Positions 24,133 through 36,572 are shown, counted from the stretch's first letter. The stretch: DNA of 64,000 bases from Cryptomeria japonica (GCF_030272615.1 NC_081408.1:311259118-311323117); one strand, 5' to 3'. A program made the numbers and translations. The notes: generated from the sequence alone by a model not told the origin.

Positions 24133-25560
24133 TTTTCCCCTCTTTGAATTAATGTGTGAGCAATGTGTTGGTTCAAAGAATGTGTGATGTCTAGGAGATG
24201 TCAGTTCTGAACTTGATTGATCATGAACTAGATGAAGAGCAAGGTGTTTAGCTTGATTCAAAGTGACAAAGCTGAATGAAGTCTGATTAAAGTGATACCA
24301 TTCCCGAACTTGATTGAACTTAGGAATGATAGAAAACAAAAGATACCAAAATTGAACTTGATTGATCAAGAAACAGATCTTACTGATCTAGAACTTGATT
24401 GAACTTAGATGCAGTGAGTGATGATAAAAATCAATCTTGAACTTGATTGATCAAGATAAGATGAAGATAATCTATCCAACTTGATCAAGAAACGAATATT
24501 GAACACCTGCTTAGATTTAGTGTATGATCAAAGATACTCTTTAAACTTTTGATTGAATTTAAATGAATAATTAGCTTGATTTGAAGCGATGAAAATGATT
24601 AACGTTAAGAGACTGATTTAGATAAAAGACAAATATCAGCTTGATTTGAAGCAATGAAGCTGAGATGCCCCTAGCGATTGATTCAATTCAGATGATTGAG
24701 AGATCTCAACTTGATGTGAAGCGATGAAGCTGAGATGCCCCTTAGCAAATAAGAATTGATTGATTTTCTTTAGAATATTTTGCTCGACTTTTGATGAAGA
24801 TTTGAAAAAAATATTTTTTGACTTGTGAAGATGTGAAGTCATAAGGTCATGAGTATGCCCCCTCGGGAGCGAAATCAAAAAATAGCGAGAGATTGACGAT
24901 TATAGGAAATTGTGTGGCGAAAATAAGTTATTTGAGCACAAAATGATTTTGGGGAATATTTGAAGAATCGACATTGATTGATGAGTTAAGCGCAGAGTTG
25001 ATCATAAAATTGATGTGTAGAATTGAAATTGAGCGCATTTGGAAGAAAAAAATGAGCATTTGATGAAAAGAGTGCTAAGTGGTCCAAATTGTGAAATTGA
25101 CTAACAAAATGATCTCGAATTTTGATTTCGATCCCAAAAATGGAATCAAAATGGGCAAATTAGCTAAGGGTAAAATTTTCATGTCCATCGGAGCAAGTTA
25201 AAAAATTAGGTTTTTTGGTATATATGGGACAAAAGTGTCATTTTCAAATCATTTTAACCCTCCAAGTTTGAAAATTAAAAAATCCTTCTGTGAAGAAAAT
25301 GGTGGTCCCTACTTGTACACATCGATTTGAGCACCAGAGACATCATAATCGACCCCAAAACTATGAGCCAGTAGTAAGTGATCGATCTTAAGCCTCTTTA
25401 TGTTTTCAATTTTGAATTTTTTTTCTCATTTTTCAAGTTTTTCGCATGTTTGGGGTCGGGTTTCATGTTTTATCATGTGAGGCAGGATTCTGTCTCATAC
25501 GAGTAACTCTTAAAATTTATTTTGTCATTTAAGGTCTTTAGAATTGTTGTTCGGGCCCTA
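24133..25560. repeat. Tat 3' noncoding region with dispersed short repeats
   Basis: No supported gene. Two short units recur in variable form between about 24200 and 24750: GAACTTGATTGATCAAGA-like (for example near 24208, 24306, 24354, 24391 and 24439) and AGCTTGATTTGAAGCRATGA followed by AGCTGAGATGCCCC (for example 24637-24671 and 24708-24742). The remainder, to 25560, is AT-rich with no clear structure. Confidence 0.65.
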
Positions 25561-25568
25561 CCCTTGTA

Positions 25569-25670
25569 TCGTATGGCATGTCTATATAAAGACCATTTTG
25601 TCATGTGGGGTACAATAAATTGTCGTTTTGGGTTGTTTTATCGTACGAGAGCTATTTCTTACTCGTACGA
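25569..25670 (+). promoter_or_regulatory. Candidate promoter of the antisense PMD ORF
   Basis: TATAAA at 25585-25590 in the context TGTCTATATAAAGACC, with TCGTATGG at 25569 and the 8-bp palindrome TCGTACGA at 25641-25648 and 25663-25670. It lies about 270 bp upstream of the PMD reading frame and points the same way. The promoter role is inferred from sequence only. Confidence 0.45.
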
Positions 25671-25853
25671 GATGCTCCCCCTCTGTGTTTTCTTGTTCAA
25701 GAGATAGTGAGCATTTTTGAAGGTCTAAACATGAAAATTTGATTTTGCATTTGACTTAGTTGGATTTGCTTGATGTTTTACTTCTCTTGTAGGCTCATTT
25801 AGAATGTTTTCTGATGCTTCATTTTTGGGTTTTTGTAGGTTTGATTACCTCCT

Positions 25854-27656
25854 GTGCTCTTTAGATGCGTTTATCCTCCTAATATGGCATTAGTTCAACA
25901 TTTATCTAAGGTTGAGCAGGCTCATATTGATGTATGTGGTTTGACTCATCTTCTTGGTTTACCAGATATCTGTGTGAATCAAGGTATGCTCATGACATTG
26001 GTAGAGCATTTCCATTCAGAGCATAACACCTTTCATCTATCAGTGGGGGAGTTGACTATCACTCCCAAGGATGTATATAGGATCCTCCGTATCCCTTTTG
26101 TCAGGGATAAGGTGGATTATGATTCAGAACACCTTCCAAGATTACAGGCAATGAGGCATGTCTTCAGGGATCCTGACATTTTGATCCATTCCATTAGTTG
26201 GGACATATTAATGAGTAGATACAACGAGGAGTTTCCTCTTGTGTGTTTTCTAGCAGGTTTTATAGGCTATTTTTGATGCCAGATAGAGGGCAACAACGTT
26301 TCCAATGTGGTTGGGGTAGGATGTTGATGAGATTGATGGAGACTCCTCAGAGGCTTGGCTGGGGTTCTTGCTTGCTGGCTCACATGTATCGCGAGATGCA
26401 TGAGATCATATATTGAGATGGTCGGAGCATGGTCACAAGAGTATATATTTTATAGGTTTGGTCTTGGGATCATCTTCCCATTTGTCGGCCTATTGTAGAT
26501 GATAGTAGTGAGCCTGGGTAGCCGATTATTTACAAGTATGCTGGTTATATTACGCAGCCCCATCTGGGAAAGACAAATTTTGGGTGGCAATAATTAGATG
26601 ATTTGATAACCGTAGTGTGGAGACCGTATAGAGGTTTGGAGCCATGGGATGACTGGAAGCTAGTCCGCACAGACCGTTTTGTCACACGTCCACTTATTGG
26701 GAGATCGCAAACCATTATGGAGCGGTTCGTCACTTCTTGAGTGATGAGGTAGTATGGCCGGCCTCAGGGGATCTCGCAGGAGTTTATAGCATATGCACAT
26801 TACGTAGATGAGGAGAGACAAGGATGGTGTCCATGGTTGTCTTATGCCTTGGCCATGTAAGAGCTGACTAGTCTACAATGCCTCAAATGGGATTATATGG
26901 ATGATGTAGCAGATGCAGGAGTATTGCCCCAATATAGAGAGTGGTTCCAGCAGCATCCTTTTCCTAGGTTTACTAATCTGGGTGAGCAGGCACCACGCAT
27001 TGAGGATATTGAGGATGATTCTCCTGCACAGGTACAGGGATAGGGTTTGAGATAGGGCTTGAGATAGGGATAGGGATAGAGAGTCAAGTCTCTGAGGCAG
27101 ACAAGTGGTGATCCTGGTGCTAGTAGCAGTACGGTTCCAGCTGAGGGTGGACAGCAAAGCGGTGAGGGTGGATCCCTTGGGAGAGTAGGAGTGAGATTGG
27201 GTGGAGTTGAGGAGGAGCAAGCAGCTTTGAGATAGGTTCGATAGTGGTGAGAGGAGTAGGGTGGTACTAGAGGTGGAGAGCCAATGAGAGAGAAGGGGAT
27301 AGACCTAGGATGGTCGATGAGAGCACATCTTGTAGAGCTGCAGTCATAGTTCATATTGGCTCAAACTAAGCTGGCAAAGCAAGATCGTTAGCTTATAGAG
27401 CAAAGAGCAAAGCATAATCATCAGGTCGCAGTGATAAGAGTGAAGCGAGACACCCTCCAGTAGGAGGTTTTGCATCATAACAATAGGGCAGCCTACTATG
27501 TCACAACATATAGCGTGATAGTTCTAGTAGTGCAATAGGTGATTCCTTATTCTCAGTATATGGCACATTCTAAGGGAGATCAGGCACCTCAATAGGATCC
27601 TAGTCATTAGGCTCCTCCTCCTCCACCAAGCGATGAGGGAGAGGCTCGGAGCTAGA
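25854..27656 (+). pseudogene. Plant mobile domain (PMD) protein ORF, antisense inside the Tat element
   Basis: The first block is open to 26276: VEQAHIDVCGLTHLLGLPDI, LVEHFHSEHNTFHLSVGELT and ITPKDVYRILRIPF, the opening pattern of PMD (aminotransferase-like, PF10536) proteins. After a frameshift at about 26255 the homology goes on: RLMETPQRLGWGSCLLAHMY, a PMD-typical aromatic stretch VWSWDHLPICRP preceded by TAG (likely former CAG), VVWRPYRGLEPWDDW, then an acidic and Gln-rich tail ending PPPPPSDEGEARS-TAG at 27654. At least ten stops, mostly TAG or TGA. PMD is known both in host proteins (MAIN, MAIL1) and in plant transposons. Here it lies between integrase and the 3' LTR on the opposite strand, so it is probably cargo of the element and is now dead in this copy. 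Confidence 0.8.
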
Positions 27657-29290
27657 TATTCTTTTTGTAGCTCGGATATATTTTTTTGTAGATACACCCA
27701 TTTTTTTGTAGCCTATACGACTCTTGCTCCGATGAGAGTTTGTATATGTCATTCGACATCATTTTGTACCTTTAGACTTGACATGATATATATATATACA
27801 AGATCAGATTTGACTTCATCGTACTTGTGTTGATTCATTTATGAGATGTCTTTTATATGCTTTGTTCTATATGTATGCATTTCTTTTCAATATGAATATA
27901 TGTAATGCAAATGATTATGGATGTCTATTTTTGTTTCTTTTCATATGCAAATAGATGAATGAGCAATGAGTAATAAGTAATGCAATTTTTTCATTTTTCT
28001 ATGCAATAAGATGGATGTAGATGAGTGAATAATGAAATGTATGAAGCTATATTAAATGTTATGTATGAAGCTAAAACATCTCAAAACACAAGTACTCGAT
28101 TGGAGAAATGATGATAAATAGACCACTTAGCATAAGAAATGATGATGCTTTCAGCTCTCATTCAGAAGATAAAGAGATTATTACCATACCGAAATCAATC
28201 TAAATTCACAAAAATGTAGAATGATATGCAAAATGCAACCTAAACCTAGTCCCTGGATTTAAAATGCCTAAGATTCATCACCGAGCATAACGAACACAAC
28301 AGGTAAGTTAGAGTTCCTTTCTTTCTCAATGTGCAATATTTATTATCTTGTCCGCAATGACCCTTTTTTCATTCATATCCTTAGACAAATTTCATAAGGA
28401 CCCGAATTATATCATAAAGAAATTCCCTCAAAATAGACAAAGAAATGATATGGACCTCCCTGTAGCATACAAATAAGTGGAGCCGAGGTATGTGAGGTGA
28501 TTTCACCTTGTTGTGAAGGCTCTTATCATAGACACCCAACTAATTTAGATGTTTCCGGATCATCGGAATCATTCCTACAAGTAGAAAACAAAGAAAATAT
28601 TATGCCCCCAATCCTTGCTCCTCTTAGTCACAATAGGCTTCCTTGAGTTACTCAGAGGGATAATAATCGAAAACCAATATAAAAGACAACATACAAAGAA
28701 AATGTTCATTCATAGCTCAAATTGTTTAGTTATTGTTTTCCATTATGTTGTTTTGCTTGTTTACTTAGTGATAAAAAACTCTTTGGTAGTTAGGAGACAG
28801 GTAACTAACTCAGAGTGGACGACTAGGTTTCACTGACGGAAAGATGACTTGGTTGACACTGCTTAGGACATGTGAATTGCTCTATCAAGTAAACTAAGAC
28901 TAGGATGTTGATCAGTTTCAAGTCATGAGGGTTCCAACAAACCAGGATGTCATGAACGTGACTAGAAAATATGTACAAGTGAAAGCAAAAGATGCATGAA
29001 AGCGGGAAATGCCAACGTTGCATTGATAGATGGAGCGCTTGAGTACAAGAGGCTCTTGTTTGCTAGGTTTTCACCTGCTTGGCAGAGATTCAATTTTTTT
29101 TTTACCAAGGTGCCTGTTTACTAGGTTTTCACCAGGGCATTTTCTCTCTTTAAATTTTTTTATTTTCTTTTCTTTTCTTTTTTTTTTTGTATTTTATGAT
29201 TTTTCTGATTTTTTTAATTTTTTCCAAGACTTTTTCCAATTTTTAGGATTTCTTCAAGACTTTTTCCAGCTGTACATGTTGATAGCATAG
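27657..29290. other. Tat region between PMD ORF and integrase, no gene seen
   Basis: AT-rich, with TATATATATA at 27789 and T-runs at 29093-29280. A short phrase CTAGGTTTTCACC occurs twice (about 29063 and 29123). I see no coding sequence or RNA gene. Confidence 0.5.
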
Positions 29291-30659
29291 AGAATGCTAA
29301 GTGAAGAATTTATTCAAGTGGATGGTGTTAATCAGTTCATGGAGTTGTTCTCCTTCCGTGTTTGAGAGTTGATAGGCACCAGAGCTGAATACTACAGTAA
29401 CGATGTAGGGACCTAGCCAATTGGGTTCAAACTTCCCTTTGTTGTCTCGAAACTATTGATTTTTAGGATTTTCTCTCAGAACTAGGTCACCAACCTGAAA
29501 CTTTCTTTGTCTAACTTTCTTATTATATCCTCTGGACATTCTCTTCTGATACACTCTGAGATGATCAAATGCCACTTGCCGATGCTCATCCAGCAATTCA
29601 AGTTCTTGCAATTTAGATATTTTATGATCTTCATCAGTAAGAAGACCTTGCAAAGAAACTCTTAGAGATGGTATTTCTACTTCAATAGGTAGTACTTCTT
29701 TGGACCCATACACCAAAGAGAAAGGTGTAGCCCCATTAGGTGTTCTAATACTTGTTCTGTAAGCCCATAGTGCAGGATTGAGCCGCAGATGCCAATCCTT
29801 TCCAGATTTGTTCATTGTTGTGTGCAAGATAGTCAGTAGGTTTTTGTTAGATGCCTCAGCTTGTCCATTACCTTGAGGGTAATATACTGATGACCAGTAT
29901 TGCTTTATTTTGAATTTCTCACAAAGCTCATCTAGATCTCTATTCTTGAACTATCCTCCATTAGTAGTCATGATGGATGAAGGTATCCCATATCTACAGA
30001 TGATATGGTTTAAGATGAACCAGGGGACTTGTTTACCGGTTGCTTTGATGAGCGAAACTGCTTCTACCCACTTGGTGAAATACTTAGTGGCAGTTATGAT
30101 AAATTTTTGTCCGTTGGATGAAGCAGGATATATTTGACCAATGAGATCAAAGGCCTATTGCTGAAAAGGCCAATGTGTAATAAATGGTATGAGGTCCCTT
30201 CCCGAGGCATGTATGAGATTTCCATGAAGCTGACATTTCTCACAAGTCTTAGTAAATTTGATGGTGTCTTTTTCCATGTTTGGCTAGTAGTAGCAAGCCC
30301 ATAGTAGTTTTCGAGCTAAAGTGAGGCCATTCGAATGAGATCCACAAATACCTTCATGGACTTTTGATAATGCACATTTAGATTCTTCAGTTTCTAGACA
30401 TCTAAGCAATGTACTGTCCAAACCTCGTCTAAATAAATCGTTAGCTATGATAACATACCATGAAGCATTTCAGGTTAAGCTTCTTTTCTCATTTCGGGTA
30501 AGATTTTTAGGGATAATTTGGTCGCATAGATAGGAGTAGATGTGGCTATATCAGGATGAGTCATGTCCGATAATAGAAGAGACTATTTGGGTCTCAGGAG
30601 AATCAGAAGCGGGGTAATATAACTCTTCCACAAAGAAATCAAAGAGAAAATTGGACTCT
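29291..30659 (-). pseudogene. Tat element integrase
   Basis: Reading leftwards from 30659: a zinc-binding N-terminal region ending CEKCQLHGN (about 30245-30220), core AFDLIGQIYPASSNGQKF, then SIMTTNGG-stop-F at about 29975-29946 where the family has TDNG, so the second catalytic Asp is lost. Then YYPQGNGQAEASNK with Glu retained, LNPALWAYRTSIRTPNGATP, FSLVYGSKEVLPIEVEIPSL and, at the end, FQVGDLVLRENP. The first 5 bases (30660-30664) are the TSD of Copia-D, which separates integrase from the second RNase H at 38203. Stops at several sites. Confidence 0.9.
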
Positions 30660-30664
30660 TGTAA

Positions 30665-32143
30665 TGATAACTCAATGATGAATGGATAGTACCAAATTGG
30701 TACTAAGAGGGGGGGGTGAATCAATATAGACAAAAATCACAATCCTAAATTGGTTTGTTAGTAGACACTGTGCTTTTACAGATAAACAGTAACCCCGATC
30801 TTAAACAGAGTACAATCGGCAAAACCCAAAATAATTGAGACAAGCATAAACCAGTTGACACTTATCTTCTCACACAATCTAATACTACATTTCTATTTTA
30901 TCCTAGTGCATGAATAGGTAATCTATCATCAAAGACATATATATAAATAGCTAGATCAACATGATTCATCGCTTGATAGAAAACAACATATCATCACATG
31001 AAAAGGACATCACATATGACACACATATTTTTCACGTGGAAACCCAACTAGGAAAAACCACGGTGGGGATGAATACCCACAAGTTGTTTTTGAAATCTTT
31101 AGAAGTTTTCTCTGTTAGGAGCCTTGTCCGGTTAAAGACTGATGCAATGGGTTCTATTAGGAATCGATCCTGTTAGGGATCACCCAGTTAAGGGATGGCT
31201 AGAATACCCGGTTAAGGGTTAGACCCTTTAAAAGGTTATCTTGTTAGAGGATTTCAAGAACTCAATGGTTTTAAGTCACCTTGTTAAAGGATTTACAACA
31301 AGCCAGTTAAAGCTACCCTGTTAAGGGATTTCCTAACTGTTGAAATGGTTAGAGATTAACAGGTGTTACAATGATCTGGTAACAACACTCAATACCAATG
31401 CAGATCTGCTTTAGCTCCTCTTCACCTTCTGCACTTACACTCTATGGGTATCACTTCACTCTTCTAGTCTGGCAAGAATCACATATCTTTTCACTTGGAT
31501 ACTCACATACAACTTTTGCCAACAACCTCAGAAAGAAACACAACATCGACCTTATAGGAAAACAGATAGGTCGGTAGCATAAACCCTAAACCTATTAGGT
31601 TAAGGAATTCAAATGGTTCAATCCTGACTGTTGAGCACACTGCATTAAATGCAACAGTCTTGATCCAATCTCAAGACATTCTCCATCGTTCATTTTCCAT
31701 CGATTTCATGGCGGCTGATAACCCATCACACGTTATCGCCATTTATAGACTTTGCACATTCCCGAGGTAGATAGGAACAATCTTCTTCATGCAAAATCCT
31801 TCACGCACACAAGGCTAACGTGGCACCATGATCTGTTCTTTGTTACAATCCTAACTCATCATACAAAGTCACCGATTGAGTCACACAAGCTTGAGACACT
31901 TCAACTGGAAACCCTAAAGTTGTGACTACCAACCAATAGTCATACAAAACTTCCATGTGTCGGTTCCCATAACCACATGTCAGTTCACCTTAAGCAAACA
32001 CACCACTTTACTTTGGCACAAATGCCAGTTCACAGTGTTATATCAGTTCTCATATATACCGGTTCTCTACTCTTCAACATATTGACATCAATGACAACAT
32101 ATAATGCCATTATGTTCTCATACCAGTTCACATAATGCCAACA
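30665..32143 (-). repeat. Copia-D 3' LTR
   Basis: Reverse strand starts TGTTGGCATTATGTGAACTGG and ends ...CATTGAGTTATCA. It contains dispersed GTTAAGGG, CCGGTTAA and TGTTAGGGATC units around 31080-31340 that resemble each other, giving the LTR an internally repetitive core. Confidence 0.95.
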
Positions 32144-32375
32144 ATCTCCCCCTTTGGCATTGATGGCAATATACAAAGATATCTCTCTGCTTCACATCTT
32201 CTCTGCTTCTCTTCTTCTCCCCCTTTGACAACAATGCCAAAGTGGAGGCACAAGCTTCCCTGTTCCATTATGCTGCTCCCCCTGAGGAGTAGCATCCTTC
32301 AACACATCAATCCTGAAGAAAAATTTGACTATGCAATACCTGACTGATGTGGAGCATATACCTTTAGTTCCCCTC
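32144..32375 (-). promoter_or_regulatory. Copia-D 3' noncoding tract with polypurine motifs and hairpin
   Basis: On the reverse strand: CAGGGGGAG (32284-32276), AAAGGGGGAG (32226-32217) and AAAGGGGGAG (32155-32146, adjoining the LTR). Arms TTTGGCATTG (reverse strand of 32232-32241) and CAATGCCAAA (reverse strand of 32153-32162) are exact complements. Confidence 0.75.
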
Positions 32376-35300
32376 CTAAAGGGGCAACACCCCTAATTCA
32401 GTTCTTAAGTACATAAATGTAGCCTTTGGGAGAGGCTTGGTGAATATGTCTGCTAACTGCTCCTTACTGGAAACATGTTCTAGTGCAATATATTTGTTCT
32501 AAACTTTTTCCCTCAAGAAATGATACTTAAGCTCAAAGTGCTTGGTTCTAGAATGCAAAACCAAATTCTTGGAGATGTTAATTGTACTAGTATTGTCACA
32601 AAATATACTTACCGATTTAGATACAGGAACTTTGAAGCCATTTAATACATGCTTCATCCAAATTGTTTGAGTGCAGTTCATGAAAGCTGCAACATTCTCA
32701 GCTTCCGCTGTAGATTGAGAGATACAACTCTTCTTTTTACTCATCCATGAGACCAGTCTACCACCGAGAAAGAATGCACCACCGGTTGTGCTCTTCTGAT
32801 CATCTACATTACCAACCCAATCAGCATCTGTGAACACTCTCAGGTTAAAATCATTATTGTATGGATACCATAACCCATAGTCAATAGTTCCCTTCATATA
32901 CCTAAGAATCTGCTTGACTGCAACCAAGTGGGATTCTCTTGGACTTTTCTGGAACCTTGCAGTAATGCCAACTACATGTGCAATATCCAGTCTGCTATGC
33001 ACTACATAATGCAACTTACTAATCATTGATTGATATTCCTTCTCATCAACCATTGCTGAGTCATCCTCTTTAAATAGTTTACAACTGCTCACCATCGGTG
33101 TACCAACCGGTTTGCTATCTTCCATGCCAAAGGTCTTCAACACCTCTTTGACATACTTGGATTGAGTGATGAAGATTCCACCTTTCATCTACTGGATCTA
33201 CAGTCCAATGAATAACTTAATCTCCCCTATGAGTGACATCTCAAACTCTTTCTTCATCTCATCTGCAAACTCATGACTCATCTTGTCATCTCCACCAAAG
33301 ATAATGTCATCAACAAATACCTCACAGATCAGGATCTAATCTCCTTCAATCTTCAATTAGATATTGCTATCTTCACTTGTTCTCTCAAATCCAATCTTCA
33401 CAAGATGGGAATGCAGGTGTTCATACCATGCTCTAGGTTCCTGCTTTAGACCATATAAGGCTTTATGTAGCCTACACACAATGTCATTGTCTTCAGATAG
33501 GGCAAACCCATTTGGTTGCTTTATATACACTTCCTCTTCAAGTACACCATTTAGGAACACAGATTTTACATCCATTTGATATACTTTGAATCCTTTAAAA
33601 GCTGCATATGCAAGAAGCATACAAACTCCTTCCAATCTAGCTACAGGAGAAAAGGTTTCTCCATTGTCTTCTCCTTCTTCTTGGGCATATCCTTTACACA
33701 CTAGTCTGACTTTGTTTCTAATCACTATGCCATCCTCATTCAGCTTATTTCTAAAAACCCATTTGGTACCAATGACATTTTTATGCTCCGGTCTAGGTGC
33801 CAAAGACCATGTACCATTTTTCTCTATCTGGTCAAGTTCCTCTTTCATTGCCTTGATCCAGTCTTCATCTTTATGTGCCTCTTTGAATGATTTAGGCTCA
33901 AATTCAGAGATCATACATGAGTTTTCTCTGACCTTTCTTCTTATAAGAATTCCAGCATCCTTATCTCCTATGATCTGCTTAGGATCATTATTCAACTTGA
34001 CATGTCGAGGAATGGTCTTGATAGATTCCTCTTTCTTTTCTTCTTCATCCTCATCTCCATCAGTATCAACATCTACATCTACCGGTGTAGGAACACTGTT
34101 ACTACTACTTGGTTGACTGACAACCAGTTCCCAGAAGGTTACAACTAGTTCATTTACCACTTGCTCATTGTCGGTTTCCTTAGTTTTCTCAGAGGTTTCA
34201 TCAACTCTTACATTGATGCTTTCCATGATTCTCTGAGTCCTATTATTGAAACACTTGAGAGATTTTCTCTTGGTGGAATACCCTAGGAATATTCCCTCAT
34301 CACATTTCACATCAAATTTTCTCTAGTGTTTGCTCCTCTTGATGTAACATTTGCTACCAAACACTCTAAAATAGCTAACCATAGGTGTATTACCGGTCCA
34401 ATACTCATAAGGAGTTGTATCCTTACCTTTCTTGATGAGTACCTGGTTCATTGTGTAGACTGCAGTGCTCACCGCTTCTCTCCAAAAGGTGTGAGCTACC
34501 TTTCCTTGAATCAACATGGTTCTAGCTGCTTCAACCACAATCCAGTTATTCCTCTCTACTAGGCCATTCTGCTATGGAGTCCGGGGGGCAGAGAGTTGCC
34601 TCTAGATACCACGTTCTTCACAGTACTTGATGAATTCAGAAGAAGTGAATTCCCCTCCTTGATCAGTTCTCAGGCACTTGATCCTTTTACCACTTTCCTT
34701 CTCCACTAATGCTCTGAAAGCTTTGAACTTTACAAAAGCTTCAGACTTATCTTTCAAGAATATGACCCACATCATTCTTGAGTAGTCATTAGTGAGAATC
34801 ATGAAGTACCTATCACCCTGCACACTCCTAGTTTTCATAGGACCACACAAATCAGTATGCACAAGATCAAACAAATTGTTAGCAGTGAAAGGTTTACCTT
34901 TAAAGGTTGAGGAAGACATTTTCCCCAATTGACATTCTCTGCACAAGGTATTATCCGATTTTCTTAGTACCGACAACCCTCTAACTACCTTGATCTTACT
35001 GGCCTTCACAATATTATCAAAGTTTACATGGCAGAGTCTCCTATGCCATATCCAGCTATCATCAAATTTATCTATAAGACATGTACTTATATTAGCATTC
35101 AGCTGAAATAGATTACCTTTGGTCTACATGCTGGTGGCCACCAATTCAACATTCTTTCCTTTGATTTTGCAGACTCCAATCTTGAATTCCAGAGTGAGAC
35201 TACTGTCATTCAGCTGGGCAACACTCAGAAGGTTGTGTCTGAGACCATCAACCCAATACACATTGTTAGCACTACTCTTTCCATTCAAAGAGATGGACCC

Positions 35301-35444
35301 TCTACCTTTGACCATGCATGGTGCATCATTACCAAAGTGAACCACACCACCATCATACTCTTCCAAGGATATAAAGTTGCTTCGGTCACTAGTCATATGG
35401 TGAGAATAGCCACTGTCAATGATCCACTCATTGGAATTATCAAA
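32376..35444 (-). pseudogene. Copia-D protease, integrase, RT, RNase H
   Basis: From 35444 leftwards: WIIDSGYSHHMTSDRSNFIS (DSG kept), then FISLEEYDGGVVHFGNDAPC; pre-integrase with CRECQLGKM; integrase [46 protein letters not shown], and a second block VEAARTMLIQGKVAHTFWRE. RT is largely open at 34310-33357 ([40 protein letters not shown]), then [13 protein letters not shown] at about 33310. RNase H is open at 33188-32499 (DADWVGNVDDQKSTTGGAFF, SIFCDNTSTINISKN). The reading ends LADIFTKPLPK...LGVLPL at TAG 32378-32376. Stops at 35447 (likely CAG origin), between the blocks, and in FIGL-stop-IQ-stop-MKGG make it inactive. Confidence 0.92.
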
Positions 35445-36430
35445 CTAGGAGACAAGAGCCTTCTTGTCTGATACATCTTCCTTGATAGCAACAAACACAA
35501 TATCTTCATTTTCTTCATCTTTTGATTCCTCATCTGTGACACCTATCTTCATTTTCTTCATCTTTTGACTCCTCATCTGTGACACCTTCATCAATTGCCA
35601 CAAAATAGTTTCTATGGTTTCCTCCTTTGAATTTCTTGAACCTTTCTGGTTTGTCCTTGTTGTCACCATTAGGATAGTTTACAGCAATATGTCCTATCCG
35701 ATTACAAGAAAAGAATTTCAAAGGGAGCTTACCTCTGTATTTGCCAGTTCCTTTAGGAAGTTTCCTAGAAAGAAGAGCTTGAAATACCATCAGAATCTCC
35801 TCATCATCCATTTCTCTACTCTGTCTTCGTTCACCACTAGTTCTAGCTTCTTTTCCTTTTTTGGATGGTACAGTAGAAGCTTTAAAAGTTGATTCAGTCT
35901 TTTGAACACTACCATCAAAACTATTTAGCTCATAGGTTGTCAATTTTGCAATGATGGAGTCTAGGGATACCTTAGTCTTTTCTATTAATCTCAACTCCTG
36001 AATAGCAGCAACCCTTATTGCATAGACCAGTAATAAGGATCTCAGGACTTTGCTTACCACAGTGGAATCTTCCATTTTACCACTTACACTCTTGATATCT
36101 CCAACAACAGTTTTGATTCTTATTCCATATTGTTGAATGGTCTCACCTTCAACCATTCATATGTCTTCAAACTTTCCTCTAAGGCTTTCTTCCTTAGCTT
36201 GTTTTACATGCTCATCACCACCATAGATATTTTCAAGAGTATCCCATACCTTTTTGGGATTTACCTTATCTTGGACATCAATAAACTCAATGTCAGATAA
36301 ACTACTAATTAGGGCTTCCATGACTTGCCCATTCTCCTACATCTCTCTCTTTTGATCATTAGTGAGAGTACTGATAGGAGCAACATAGCATTCTCAACAT
36401 AACTACAGTGTTGAGCACCCATGCTTCTAA
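35445..36430 (-). pseudogene. Copia-D gag remnant
   Basis: Reads EALISSLSDIEFIDVQDKVN, VWDTLENIYGGDEHVKQAKE, a TGA, then GETIQQYGIRIKTVVGDIKS and LRLIEKTKVSLDSIIAKLTT (copia gag of the UBN2 type). The zinc knuckle is FFSCNRIGHIAVNYPNG: the first and last Cys are Phe and Tyr, so metal binding is lost. A 43-bp tandem duplication (35502-35587) shifts the frame at the gag/protease join and duplicates GVTDEESKDEENED. The start codon is not certain. Confidence 0.85.
35502..35587. repeat. 43-bp tandem duplication in Copia-D
   Basis: ATCTTCATTTTCTTCATC starts both at 35502 and 35545. The two 43-base copies differ at one or two bases. Since 43 is not a multiple of three, it is a frameshifting duplication specific to this copy; Copia-0 has a single copy at the same place (105-150). 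Confidence 0.85.
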
Positions 36431-36560
36431 TGTATATCTTCATTTTGTCTTTTCATATACTGAAATTTTTTCTGTTGAACCTTGGACCTTCTCTCTTCAT
36501 CATTAGATTGGGATCTTTACCTCAAGCGGTTAAGCTTATAACACAGAGGACCTGGAGGAT

Positions 36561-36572
36561 GCTCTGATACCA
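36561..36572 (-). promoter_or_regulatory. Copia-D primer-binding site
   Basis: Reverse strand TGGTATCAGAGC, intact initiator tRNA-Met type site, two bases inside the 5' LTR. Confidence 0.9.

Noticed and set aside
24190-24750. CRISPR-like array of short repeats
   Set aside because: Spacing and repeat sequence are irregular, and the context is a plant retrotransposon untranslated region.
26873-27354. Reverse-strand open frames opposite the PMD tail
   Set aside because: Shadow of the + strand PMD reading, which has recognisable homology; the reverse peptides are low-complexity Leu/Ser/Pro.
33586-34116. + strand 176-codon frame over the Copia-D RT
   Set aside because: Shadow of the - strand RT, whose motifs are clear.
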